Assembly (NCBI GenBank): GCA_038257155.1
Contig: JBBSJP010000067.1
Span: 1-17,935 of the forward strand
Length of the DNA: 17,935 nucleotides
Direction of reading: 5' to 3'
DNA from: JANJTY01 sp038257155
Lineage (GTDB): Bacteria; Pseudomonadota; Gammaproteobacteria; Xanthomonadales; Xanthomonadaceae
The translations under genes were made by a program, and so were the position numbers. The notes beneath the pieces were generated by a model, which made no database searches, was not told where the DNA came from, and saw only the letters and a program-made list of their open reading frames with translations. Shown piece after piece: positions 7,718-17,200 of the stretch (its first letter is position 1; every line of letters starts with the position of its first letter).

Positions 7718-8505
7718 ATCGACCAGCGTGCCTGCTCATCCTGCTTGCCGGCGGCGGCTTCAGCCTGCCGGCCAGCGCCCAGCGCCTCAACGACACCGGC
7801 CAGATCGTCTGCTACAACGACACCGCGAGCACCGGCACGGTATCCCCGGGCACACCCGACCCGGAGACCGCCGGATTCAACGCGCAGGACTGCACCCGCG
7901 GCGCGGCGGCGGCGGATGCGCTGGGGCGGATGGTGAAGATCGGTGGCTCCAGCGTGCCGGGGCGCGATTACAGCAAGATCGCCAACGACGGCAGCGTGCT
8001 GGCCGCCGATGCCATGCTGGGCAGCGGCCCGGGCGACTGGGCCTGCACCCGCGACAACATCACCGGGCTGATCTGGGAGATCAAGACCGACGACAACGGG
8101 CTGCGCGACAAGGACTGGACCTACACCTGGTACGACACCGACGGCAACATCAACGGCGGCAACGCCGGCACCGAGGCCGGCACCGGCTGCAACGGAACGC
8201 TTGTCGGCTGCAACACCACCGCCTACCGCGATGCGGTCAATCTGCTGTCCGTGGGTCTTTGCGGCGCAACCGACTGGCGGTTGCCGACAGGAGGCGAACT
8301 TTGGGGTTTGGTGGACCACGGCCTAAACTCGGAACCAACCTTCGACGTTGTCTGGTTCCCGGTTGTTGTGTGGAACTCATGGTCAGGCGAAAGCGTCGCC
8401 TCCGACCCGTCTTTCGCCTGGATGGCCGGTTTTGACGGTGCCGGGCTTTACCCCCAGCCCAAGAGCTTTCCCCGTCAGCTCAGGCTGGTGCGAGGCGGAC
8501 AGTGA
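7714..8505 (+). CDS. Secreted DUF1566 (Lcl C-terminal-like) protein, short form
   Basis: This 263-residue exported protein starts at a GTG (7714) with GAGGTG just upstream. The open frame extends further 5', but that would run through the promoter element and into the divergent regulator gene. Residues 1-23 are a signal peptide (LLILLAGGGFSLPASAQ). The body is one DUF1566/Lcl C-terminal domain, with the marks TGLIWEIKTDD, YRDAVNLLS, GATDWRLPTGGELWGLVD and a final LRLVRGGQ. In Legionella Lcl this domain is linked to adhesion; in most proteins it is uncharacterised. The protein stops at the end of the domain, with no Ig-like tail and no FxDGFE-type ending, unlike its longer tandem paralogue 73 bp downstream. 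An adhesin or surface role is inference. Confidence 0.8.
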   Translation: MNRPACLLILLAGGGFSLPASAQRLNDTGQIVCYNDTASTGTVSPGTPDPETAGFNAQDCTRGAAAADALGRMVKIGGSSVPGRDYSKIANDGSVLAADAMLGSGPGDWACTRDNITGLIWEIKTDDNGLRDKDWTYTWYDTDGNINGGNAGTEAGTGCNGTLVGCNTTAYRDAVNLLSVGLCGATDWRLPTGGELWGLVDHGLNSEPTFDVVWFPVVVWNSWSGESVASDPSFAWMAGFDGAGLYPQPKSFPRQLRLVRGGQ

Positions 8506-8513
8506 ATCGCCAA

Positions 8514-8538
8514 ATGGGTTTGTCACTCGCTGACCCAT
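8514..8538. other. Small inverted repeat between the DUF1566 genes
   Basis: ATGGGT (8514-8519) and ACCCAT (8533-8538) can pair around a 13-base loop in the 73-bp gap between the two DUF1566 genes. No T-run follows. It may be an mRNA-processing or attenuating hairpin, or chance. Confidence 0.2.
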
Positions 8539-8578
8539 GTGCCGCCGGCGACGAACCCGTGCCAGTCGGAGACCACCA

Positions 8579-10768
8579 ATGACCTTCCTGCGCTGCGCTT
8601 GCCTGCTACTCCTGCTGGGGATCGCCACCACGGGCCAGGCCCAGACTTGCCCCCTGGGCTATCCGCGGGTGGCGCCGAACGAGCGCTACAGCATTGCCGA
8701 GCCCGTCGCCGCCAGTGGCGAGTTCGTGGTCACCGATCTCGACACTGGCCTGATGTGGAAACGATGCAGCGAAGGGCAGAGCACTGGCGCCTGCACGGGC
8801 ACGGCCACGACGAACACCTGGACCGCGGCGTTTGCGCTCGCCGATACGGCGAGCCATGCAGGCTTCGATGATTGGCGCTTGCCCAACGTCAATGAGCTGA
8901 GAAGCCTGGTGGAGACCGGTTGCCATTCTCCCTCCATCAACACCACTGCCTTTCCGGCGACGGCATCCAGTGTTTATTGGTCGTCAACAAGCTACCGCTT
9001 TGGTGCCCATGTGCTTCTGAGCGTCAATTTTGCCGGCGGCTCGATAGAGAACATTTTCAAGAGCAGCAACCGCGAGGTCCGGCTGGTGCGAGGTGGACAG
9101 GGCTTCGACACGTTTTCGGCAGAAGGCAACGCGGTGCCCAATCCTTTCAGTCTGACGCCGCAGTCGGGTGTTCCGATCAACAGTCAGCGCACATCGGATC
9201 CGGTCACCATCACGGGGCTGACCACCGTGACCGGTATCAACATCAGCGGCGCCGCCAGTTCCAGCTATTCGATCAACGGCGGCGACTTCACCAGCCAGCC
9301 CGGCGCCGTGGCGAACAACGATCAGGTGCGTGTGCGCCACACCAGCGCTGCCACCCCCTTCACCCTGGTGTCTACCACCCTGACCATCGGCGGGGTGTCG
9401 AGACAGTTCTCCAGCGCCACGGCGAACCTGCCCGGCGCGCCAATCATCGGCACGGCAACGGCCGGCAACGGCCAGGCCAGCGTGAGTTTCGACGTACCCG
9501 CCAGTGACGGCGGCAATCCGATCAGCGCCTATACCGCGACCAGTTCCCCCGAGGGTGTGACCAGCAGCGGCTGCACCGCTTCACCCTGCACGGTAACCGG
9601 CCTGACCAATGGCACCGCCTACACCTTCACGGTGACGGCGACCAACGGCGCCGGCACCGGGCCGGCTTCGGCGGCGTCGAACGCGGTGACGCCCAATCAG
9701 GCCCCGACGGTTGCGGTATCACCTGCCTTGACCCTGCTGGAGGATAGCGCCGGTAGCCTGGACATCACGGTCGGTGATGACGTCACGCCGCCGGGAGATC
9801 TGATTGTGGTCGCCACCAGCAACAACCAGGCGCTGATCACCGACGCAGCGTTGGCGGCGGGGCTGGGCGGCAGTGGCGCCAACCGCACGCTGATGATCCA
9901 GCCGGCAGCGAATGCCAACGGCAGCGCGATCATCACGGTCACCGTCACCGACGAACTGGGCGCCTCCACGCCGGCGCAGTCGACGCTCACGGTCACGCCG
10001 GTCAACGATCCTCCGCAGGCGACCTATGGCGCCGACCGCATTCATCCCGAGGGCACCAGCGGCGTACAGACGGTCGCCGGCTTCGTGAGTGCGATCAGCC
10101 CCGGGCCGAACGAAGTCGATCAGACAGTCAGCTTCGAGACCATGGTGATTCGGGACACCCGCGGCATCCTCAGCGCCATCGCGGTCGATCCGGATGGCAG
10201 CCTGCGCTACACCCTGAGCGGCAACAGCGGCGCCGCCGAGATCGACCTGACGATCGTCGACGATGGCGGCACCGATAACGGCGGCATCGATCATGGCACC
10301 ACGCACCGGCTGCGGATCTTCGTCGGCGAGGTGATCGACCTGGTCGTCGACATCGAGCGCATCGCGCCGGTCGGCGCGGCGCACGGAGCGGCGATGGCCA
10401 AGGGGGCGACGCTGGCCTCGTACCGGGTGAGCGTGGCCAACAAGGGCCCGATCAATGCCGTCGGTGCGCGGCTCGTGATGACCCGTCAAGTGGGTCTGCT
10501 CGACGCGCTGTGGAGTTGCGATGCACCGGCAGTATGCCGGCCGGTGAACGGCAGCGGCGTCGTTGATGCCGAGTTCGATGTGGCCGTAGGGCCGACGCTG
10601 ACGCTCGAGATGACGGCCACCGTAGACGTTGGCCGGCCGTTCGTGGACTTGCTGGTCAGGGTGTTCCCACCCGTCGGGGACATGGCCGTGTTCACCGACG
10701 ACGACCACGACGCGCTGATCGAGCCGGCGGGGCCGGAGGGAATATTCAAGGACAGATTCGACCGTTGA
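8579..10768 (+). CDS. Secreted DUF1566 multidomain protein with FN3, cadherin-like and DUF11-like domains
   Basis: This is a 729-residue exported protein. The ATG at 8579 is chosen because GGAG lies 7 bases upstream and a signal peptide follows directly (FLRCACLLLLLGIATTGQAQ). Residues of about 22-174 are DUF1566 (TDLDTGLMWKRC, GFDDWRLPNVNELRSLVETG, YWSSTSY, REVRLVRGGQ). Residues of about 180-282 form a bacterial Ig-like repeat (YSINGGDF, DQVRVRHTSA, TTLTIGGVSRQF). Residues of about 285-372 are a clean fibronectin type III domain (NGTAYTFTVTATNGAGTGPAS). Residues of about 375-483 are a cadherin/Tandem-95-like domain ending VTPVNDPP. Residues of about 595-700 look like DUF11. The protein ends GIFKDRFDR, a diverged form of the tail on the two metalloproteases. 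It probably forms one transcript with the shorter DUF1566 gene from the promoter at about 7566. A surface adhesin or matrix-binding role is likely but unproven. Confidence 0.85.
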   Translation: MTFLRCACLLLLLGIATTGQAQTCPLGYPRVAPNERYSIAEPVAASGEFVVTDLDTGLMWKRCSEGQSTGACTGTATTNTWTAAFALADTASHAGFDDWRLPNVNELRSLVETGCHSPSINTTAFPATASSVYWSSTSYRFGAHVLLSVNFAGGSIENIFKSSNREVRLVRGGQGFDTFSAEGNAVPNPFSLTPQSGVPINSQRTSDPVTITGLTTVTGINISGAASSSYSINGGDFTSQPGAVANNDQVRVRHTSAATPFTLVSTTLTIGGVSRQFSSATANLPGAPIIGTATAGNGQASVSFDVPASDGGNPISAYTATSSPEGVTSSGCTASPCTVTGLTNGTAYTFTVTATNGAGTGPASAASNAVTPNQAPTVAVSPALTLLEDSAGSLDITVGDDVTPPGDLIVVATSNNQALITDAALAAGLGGSGANRTLMIQPAANANGSAIITVTVTDELGASTPAQSTLTVTPVNDPPQATYGADRIHPEGTSGVQTVAGFVSAISPGPNEVDQTVSFETMVIRDTRGILSAIAVDPDGSLRYTLSGNSGAAEIDLTIVDDGGTDNGGIDHGTTHRLRIFVGEVIDLVVDIERIAPVGAAHGAAMAKGATLASYRVSVANKGPINAVGARLVMTRQVGLLDALWSCDAPAVCRPVNGSGVVDAEFDVAVGPTLTLEMTATVDVGRPFVDLLVRVFPPVGDMAVFTDDDHDALIEPAGPEGIFKDRFDR

Positions 10769-10788
10769 GCTTTCGACAGGGGGCGTTG

Positions 10789-10989
10789 CCCAATACTCTC
10801 AACTTAAGGGGTTACTTTGCACTCCGTTCGTGGTGAGGAGCCGTCGAGGCGCGCGTAGCGCGATCGAGATGGCATCTCGAACCATTTGCGAAGGTGGTTC
10901 GAGATGCGCGGCCTCGACCTGCGGTCTCGATCCGCACTCCTCACCACGAACGGTTTTGGGGGTCGGATCCTTACGTTGAGAGCATTGGG
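10789..10989. mobile_element. MITE-like fold-back element (nested inverted repeats)
   Basis: The outer arms at 10789-10809 and 10969-10989 are inverted copies matching at 19 of 21 bases. Inside them are perfect arms CCGTTCGTGGTGAGGAG (10824-10840) and its complement (10937-10953), GTCGAGGC/GCCTCGAC (10843-10850 and 10911-10918), and GCATCTCGAACCA/TGGTTCGAGATGC (10872-10884 and 10895-10907) around a 10-base loop. There is no coding capacity. The flanks GCGTTG (before) and GCGTGG (after) could be a decayed target duplication. It starts 20 bp after the DUF1566 gene and 96 bp before the M60 gene, so its RNA could fold into a strong hairpin and insulate or terminate. A REP/BIME-type origin is the main alternative. 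Confidence 0.7.
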
Positions 10990-11084
10990 GCGTGGCCTCC
11001 GCCATTTCGCGATCTGCGGGTGAGCGCTGCCAACCCGTGGCGGGTTCCATAAACGTTTCAAGCGAGCAATGAGGGATGACCCGG
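10990..11084 (+). promoter_or_regulatory. Leader region of the M60 peptidase gene
   Basis: This is the stretch left between the fold-back element and the chosen start codon. It contains a small hairpin, AACCCG-TGG-CGGGTT, near 11034-11048. The sequence GAGGG (11071-11075) is a good ribosome-binding site for the ATG at 11085 (9-base gap) but is too close to the ATG at 11076. No copy of the AGGAC-N18-TAAGCT element occurs here, and I cannot name a promoter. Confidence 0.35.
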
Positions 11085-14000
11085 ATGGACGCCACAAGAC
11101 TTCTTTGCACGCTGCTTGCTGCCGCACTGGCCCTGGGCGGCACGCAGGCCATGGCTGCGGTAAGCCTCAACTACGAGTTTGACGATTCACTGGCTCCTGA
11201 CAGCGGCCCGACCGAACTGGTCAATTATCTGTTCGTCAGCCGGGACGTGCTGGCAAACGGGGGTAACGATTTCCGCGCCTTCACCAATCCGGCGACGCAG
11301 TTCGCCGACCAGGGCGGGATGTCCGTTGTCCAACTCGGCATGGACGACTATCTCGGCCTGCCGTCAGAAGTGCTGCAGGAGTTCGACACGACGCAACCGA
11401 TCCAGTTGGACCTGCGCTTCCGCTTCCAGGTGGAGGAACCGGTGCTCGCGCCCAGCCCGTGCTGTCCCAATGCCATCCTGCGGCACATCGTCGCGACCCA
11501 TTCCGGCGACGCGCGAGATGTGGGTTTTCAGGTGCGCATCTGGAAGGTCGACGGAATCTGGCGCCTCGACATGCTGGTCGGCGGCGGAAGCTTCGAGCAG
11601 GGAGGCCTACCTGGCGAGGGGTATTTCTTTGGAATCGCCCAGGTGTTCCCGGATGAGTGGAACGACCTGAGCCTGATCTTTCGCCTTGGCGACGAGCGCC
11701 CCCGCATCGACCTGATCTACAACGGTCGGCCGATCACCGGCAATGTGGGCGATGGTGTTCGCCTCAACCTGGAGGCACTGCGCACCCATCTCGAAGGCGG
11801 CGGACCGGGCTTCGAGCCCAACGTCGGGCTGACCTCGCCGCAACTCTTCCTGGGCGGCTTCCCGGTCGCCGAACCGCGCGGCGCTGATATCGATCTGGAG
11901 TTTGATCGGTTTGCGGTCCGTGCCCCCAAGGGCCCGGCCGACAATGCCGAGCTGAACCAGATCCTGCAACGCTTCACCCTTGTCGAGCTTGGCCAGGAGC
12001 CTGCCGACGAAAACCTGCAGCGTAGCGATCTGCAAACCTTCCTGAGCACCTTCAATGGCGACTGGCCGCCAATCGCCAACGCCGCGCGAGACTATTTTGA
12101 TGCTTACGAAGGGTTGCGCCCGCCCTTGTTCGAAACCACTGGGCTTTTGAGCATCGGGGATTTCGATCCAGCAACGCTGCTCACCTTCTACCTGCAGCAG
12201 TGGGTCTTCGACAATCTGTTCGTGGACGGCCGCGTGGCCGAGATTGCGGGCCTGGCCTTCGAAGCCGCCGAGAGCTACCCGGGCAGCGTGGCAGCCGAGG
12301 CGCCGCGTGTTGCGGGCAACGTCGGCGTGGACGCCACCTATCACACCGATCCGGCCATCGTTCTCAGCGATCAGGCCGTCGTCCTGCGCCCGACCGGATT
12401 CTATGCCGCACCAGGGGAGCCGGTGACCGTCCGCGTGCCGGCACAGGCTGCTGGAGCGGGACTCGAAGTCCGCGTCGGCATCCAGCGGTTCGACATGGAA
12501 CAGACCTGGAACATCTTCAACCGCTTTCCACGCATCTCTGCCGTCTACCCCGTCAACACGACTGAAACACTTGTCGCCAATCCCTTTGGCGGCGGCATTT
12601 ATCTGGTTGTGCCCGACGGCCTCGATCTTGGGGTGATCGACGTCGAGGTGGCCGGGGCCGTGCGCATGCCCATGTACTCGACGCTGGGGCTTCCGGGGCA
12701 CAGCGACAATCTTGGCGATTTCACCGACGACCTCAACAGCTGGTATGTCCCGTGGTTCGAGCTGCATGGCCGGAACTTTTCTTCCACGCTCATCATGAAC
12801 GTGGCGCACCTGTACACCGATCCGGGTCTGGTGCTGACCACCTACGAAGACGCCTTCGACCAGATAAACCGCATGGCCGGCCGCCCTCTCGAGCGCTTTC
12901 GACCCGAGTGGCTCGCGTTCGACCGGTTCGTGCCGATACAGGGCACCGCGCTTCCGGCCAGCTATCCGATGTACCCGGATCGCGACATTGGCGAACGCTT
13001 CGAATTCTTCGAGGACGATACGCACTGGGGCTCGCCCCTGATGGTGCTGCGCCCGGACTTTTTCGATCCTGCGGGGCCGCTGCTGAACCAGCGCCTGTAC
13101 AACTACACGCTGTGGCACGAGTGGGGGCACCTGCACGGATTACCAACGCTTGAGTTCCAGGAGCAGGAGTCGAACGTTCATCTGCTGGCGGCGATTGTCT
13201 ACAACCAGACCCTGGGTGCCGATCTCGATACGGCGCTGGCTCGCTCAGGGTTCCAGCAGTATGGCTTTGACGAGGCCGCGCTGGATGTCATGTTCTCGCC
13301 CAACTGGCAGGACGGAATCCGCCTCGGCGCCGGCATGCAGGTCTACGGGATCTTCGATAGCGAATTGCGCTACCAGACGCGCAGCTGGGCTCGCCTCGTG
13401 GAGATTGCCGGCCTCTATGGCTGGGATGCGCTGGGCGCGATTCACCAGAAGTTCTATGACCGCGGCGTGGCCTTGGGCACGGCTGTCAATTACGGGCTTG
13501 AGGACGACGATTTCATTGAAACCGGATCAGCCGCGCTGAACCTGAATCTCGCGCCCATCTTCGACTTCTGGGGGGTGCCGCCCAGCCCGGCGGCGGTCGA
13601 GCGCTTGAGCGACCTGCCGGTGCCGAGCGCCTTCATGGCGCGCCTGGCGAACTACCGCGGGCTTGCGCCGCGCAACCTGGCCCAATTCCAGGAAGTCTAC
13701 GACCGCCTTGTCCCGACCGCGAGTTACGAGGGCGTGGTTCGCTACGACTATTTTCTCGGAGTGTTTGACGCCGAACTCGGCAACAAGATCGTGCAACGGA
13801 TCGACACCATCGCCTGCCGTTACTTCGGTTGTCTGAACAATGACGGCACGCCTGCGCCGACCAATGTGCAGGCCGGCGATGCCGAATTCGATGAGCGCGT
13901 GGCCGTTACTTGGGATCCTGTCGCGCAAGCCACCCGTTACGAGCTCTACCGCTGCACAACCGGTACCAGCCTGGACACGTGCCGCAGGATCTCGACGGTG

Positions 14001-14165
14001 ACGGCAACGGTCGCTGAAGACGGTTCAGCGGATGACAACCCGGGCGTCCACTTCTACCGGGTCCGTGCCTGCACCACGGCCGTGAGCTGCTCGGATTTCA
14101 GTGGCGCCGACCAGGGCTCGGTGATCCCGCCGGTGTTTGTCGATGGGTTCGAGGGCATCAAGTAG
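11085..14165 (+). CDS. Secreted M60-family (mucinase-like) zinc metallopeptidase with lectin-like and FN3 domains
   Basis: This is a 1,026-residue exported endopeptidase. The start at 11085 has the better-spaced GAGGG and gives a clean signal peptide (LLCTLLAAALALGGTQAMA). Residues of about 26-285 look like a concanavalin/LamG-type beta domain. Residues of about 290-400 are helical. The M60/enhancin hallmark TGFYAAPGEPVTVRVPA begins at 437, and VANPFGGGIYLVVPDG follows. The zinc site is HEWGH (678-682), with Glu693 in QEQESNVHLL as the likely third ligand, fitting the M60 pattern HExxH-x(8-28)-E. Residues of about 920-1010 are FN3-like. The end is PPVFVDGFEGIK, the shared tail. Characterised M60 enzymes (for example BT4244 and SslE) cleave O-glycosylated mucin-type proteins, so glycoprotein cleavage is the likely role. 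It is followed after 36 bp by the Cys-rich/M19 gene in the same direction, probably as one operon. Confidence 0.87.
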   Translation: MDATRLLCTLLAAALALGGTQAMAAVSLNYEFDDSLAPDSGPTELVNYLFVSRDVLANGGNDFRAFTNPATQFADQGGMSVVQLGMDDYLGLPSEVLQEFDTTQPIQLDLRFRFQVEEPVLAPSPCCPNAILRHIVATHSGDARDVGFQVRIWKVDGIWRLDMLVGGGSFEQGGLPGEGYFFGIAQVFPDEWNDLSLIFRLGDERPRIDLIYNGRPITGNVGDGVRLNLEALRTHLEGGGPGFEPNVGLTSPQLFLGGFPVAEPRGADIDLEFDRFAVRAPKGPADNAELNQILQRFTLVELGQEPADENLQRSDLQTFLSTFNGDWPPIANAARDYFDAYEGLRPPLFETTGLLSIGDFDPATLLTFYLQQWVFDNLFVDGRVAEIAGLAFEAAESYPGSVAAEAPRVAGNVGVDATYHTDPAIVLSDQAVVLRPTGFYAAPGEPVTVRVPAQAAGAGLEVRVGIQRFDMEQTWNIFNRFPRISAVYPVNTTETLVANPFGGGIYLVVPDGLDLGVIDVEVAGAVRMPMYSTLGLPGHSDNLGDFTDDLNSWYVPWFELHGRNFSSTLIMNVAHLYTDPGLVLTTYEDAFDQINRMAGRPLERFRPEWLAFDRFVPIQGTALPASYPMYPDRDIGERFEFFEDDTHWGSPLMVLRPDFFDPAGPLLNQRLYNYTLWHEWGHLHGLPTLEFQEQESNVHLLAAIVYNQTLGADLDTALARSGFQQYGFDEAALDVMFSPNWQDGIRLGAGMQVYGIFDSELRYQTRSWARLVEIAGLYGWDALGAIHQKFYDRGVALGTAVNYGLEDDDFIETGSAALNLNLAPIFDFWGVPPSPAAVERLSDLPVPSAFMARLANYRGLAPRNLAQFQEVYDRLVPTASYEGVVRYDYFLGVFDAELGNKIVQRIDTIACRYFGCLNNDGTPAPTNVQAGDAEFDERVAVTWDPVAQATRYELYRCTTGTSLDTCRRISTVTATVAEDGSADDNPGVHFYRVRACTTAVSCSDFSGADQGSVIPPVFVDGFEGIK

Positions 14166-14201
14166 TCGACCAGGCAATCCCCCCGGAGAGAAAGCGAGGC
14201 G

Positions 14202-17200
14202 ATGACGATGACAGATCGACGCGAGCCACCTCCGCCCCTTGAGGCCCACGCCTGGCCGAAATACGCACCGGCTACGCACGCTGGTGCTGCGTTGCTGGGG
14301 ATGGTGTTCGTCCTCCTTCTTGCCCTCCTGATTCCGGCGTCGGCCAGCGCACAGGCATGCGGTGGCGATGGTCTGCGGGCCTGCTGCGTCGCCGAGGCGC
14401 CGTTTGGCGCGTGCATGGCTGGATTGATCGAAATTCCGGGCTGCACTGGCGACTGTCAATGCAGCAACAATGTCTTCACGGCCACAACCAGCTGTGTTGC
14501 GCAAACCCCGTGTGGCGGCCTGGGAGAGCGCGCCTGCTGCTTTGCAGAGTCGGCGTTCGGCGCCTGTGAAGCGGGCCTTGTGGAAAATGTCCAGGCCAAT
14601 GCCGGGTTCTGTACCAACCTGCCTGGCACCCAATCCAGTGGTGTGTGTCTGGCGCCGACACCGTGCGGCGGGGTGAACGAGCGCGCCTGCTGCGCGGGGG
14701 AATCCGCTTTCGGTGCCTGTGTGGCTGGATTGATTGAAGAGCCCCTGGCCAATACCGGTCAGTGCAACAATCTTGCGCCGGGTATCGAGTCGCAGGGCAT
14801 CTGCCGCGCAATCTCGCCCTGCGGCGGCGAAGGTCAGCGCGCCTGTTGCGTCGGCGAGGCTGCATTCGGCGCCTGCCTTGGCGGCCTGGTGGAACTGCCG
14901 CAACCCAATTCGGGCCAGTGCGGCAACCTGGCCTGGGGTACGCAGTCGAGTGGTGTCTGCGCCGCCATCACGCCCTGCGGCGGCGTGGACGAACGCGCCT
15001 GCTGTCTGGGCGAGGCGGCGTTCGGGGCCTGCCAGACAGGGCTGGTGGAAGAACCACTGGCGAATACCGGCCAATGCGGCAACCTGGCACCGGGAATTCA
15101 GTCGCAGGGCCGCTGTCGGGCGGTCTCACCCTGTGGCGGCGAAGGTCAACGAGCCTGCTGTGTCGGCGAAGCAGCCTTCGGAGCGTGCCTGGCGGGCCTG
15201 GCCGAAGTTCCACAGGCCAATGCCGGCCAATGCGGCAATCTGACTTGGGGTACGCAATCGAGCAGTGTCTGCGTTGGCGTCACGCCCTGTGGTGGTGCCG
15301 GACAACGGGCATGCTGTTTGGGAGAAGCCGGTTTTGGCGCCTGCGCCGCAGGGGTCAACGAGGTTCCAGGCTGTGCCGGAGATTGCCTGTGCACAACCAG
15401 TGCAATCGCCAACTCAACCTGCGTCATCCCCGCGCCCTGCGGCGGGCTGGGTCAGCGGGCCTGCTGCGTCGGTGAGGGCGACGCCTGCGCGGCTGGCCTG
15501 GACGAGATTCCCGGCTGCACCGGGGATTGCTTCTGCGGCCCGAACGCGACGCCCGCCGCGGTGTTCTCGAGTTCGAGCTGCGGGCTCATGGCCGCGCCGT
15601 CTGGTGGCATCACGCAGATCCCCGAACCCGGTGTCAATTGCAGCAATTGCGACCCGCAACCGCAACCCACCGAACAGTTTTGTAGTCTGCCGGGCTTTTC
15701 CGACATGCACGCCCACATGTTCGCCCACCTGGCCCACGGTGGCGCAGCATTCGTGGGGAAGCCGTACGACCCGATTGGGGGAGTCAACGAGGCGCTCAAG
15801 CAGGATTACGGCACCCACATGGCGGTGGTGGGTGCCTTTGAAGGCGGCGCACCTCCCGCCCACGTTGATGATGGCCTGCCGCCGGATTGTCCAGACTATC
15901 TGCTCACTACCGGCGTCTGCGACGGTCAGGTGCTGTGGCATGGCGATCATCAGCCCTTCGACGACCCGACCGGCACCGGCACCGATGACCAGCCGGGCGC
16001 GCCGCTGGGCGCCCCGCTATTCAGCGGCTGGCCTACACACAAGTCTGCGGTCCACCAGCAGATGTACTACAGGTGGCTGGAGCGCGCCTATCGCGGCGGC
16101 ATGCGGCATATGGTGATGATGGCCGTGCACAGCGAGGCGATGTGCGAAGTGTCGGTGCAGCTTGCCGGTGTCGACTGTGCCGACTCCATGGCGCAGATCG
16201 ACCTGCAGCTGCAGGCTGCCTACGACTTCCAGGACTGGCTTGACGGCCAAAGCGGCGGGCCAGGGCAGGGCTGGTTCCGCATCGTCCACACGCCGGTCGA
16301 GGCGCGCCGGGTGATGCTGGATGGCAAGCTGGCGGTGACGCTGGGCATCGAAGTGGACAACCTGTTCAACTGCAAGGCCACTGGGCCGTGTCCCAACATG
16401 CCCGGACATCCCCAACTGGACACGGTTCAGAAGGCCATCGATTTCTACCATGACTGGGGCGTTCGCCATGTGTTCCCGGTACACAACTTCGACAACGCCT
16501 TCGCCGGAGCGGCACTGTGGCTGGATCCGTTGGCCGTCGGTAATCGCTACATCGAATACGAATGGCAAACCGGCCAGGACTGCGCGACTACGCCGAGTGC
16601 TGGGCCGGGCTACGGATTCCGGCACGACAATGTCACCATCGACCTCCTGCGCGCCCTGGCCTGCGCGGTGTCGAATGGACCGCTGATCAGCTGTGATCTG
16701 GGCGACATCGCACCGCCCTACGACACGCCTACCACCTGCAACACGCGTGGCCTGACACCAGCCGGGGTGGATCTTGTGCAGCGGCTGATGGCCAAAGGCA
16801 TGCTGATCGATATCGACCACATGTCGAACAAGGCGCTGGACGAAACCCTCGATGCGGCGGTGATGCAGGGCAATTACCCGCTGGTTGCCAGCCACGGGCA
16901 ATTCTTTGATCTGCACCCCCAGCTCTACGGCAACCCGACGACACCGGGTGTCGCCGGTCAGGCAGGCCGCCATGAGCGACTGCGGACACGGGACCAGCTG
17001 GACCGAATGCGCAACCTGGGCGGCCTGGTGGCCATCCTGACGCTGGATGGCCTGCAGACGCTGCAGCATACCCCGGCACCCTCCACCGGTTTTCCAACAC
17101 TCCAGGCTGATTGCCGCTCGTCGACCAAGTCCTGGATTCAGGGCTACCAGTACGCCGTGGAGGTAATGCAGGGCCCAGTGGCGCTCGGCACGGATTTCAA

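Noticed and set aside
9719..10708. Antisense open frame within the long DUF1566 gene
   Set aside because: Low-complexity, Arg/Asp/His-rich shadow of the plus-strand FN3 and cadherin-like domains.
10749..10775. AGGACAGATTCGA resembling the shared promoter element
   Set aside because: It lies in the last codons of the DUF1566 gene, lacks one base of the motif and has no TAAGCT at the conserved spacing.
11607..13136. 509-codon antisense open frame within the M60 gene
   Set aside because: Shadow frame opposite the HEWGH-containing gene; no motif.
14025..15074. Antisense repetitive open frame opposite the Cys-rich repeats
   Set aside because: Its repeats mirror the plus-strand Cys-rich units, whose frame has a start, a ribosome-binding site, a signal peptide and conserved Cys.
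14358..15599. Possible CRISPR or other non-coding repeat array
   Set aside because: The period is a multiple of three, the variation follows codons, and the array is read through by one open frame.
14762..16116. Plus-strand frames overlapping the Cys-rich repeats in other phases
   Set aside because: They are out of phase with the frame that stays open from 14202 to the window edge and carries all M19 and IPT motifs.
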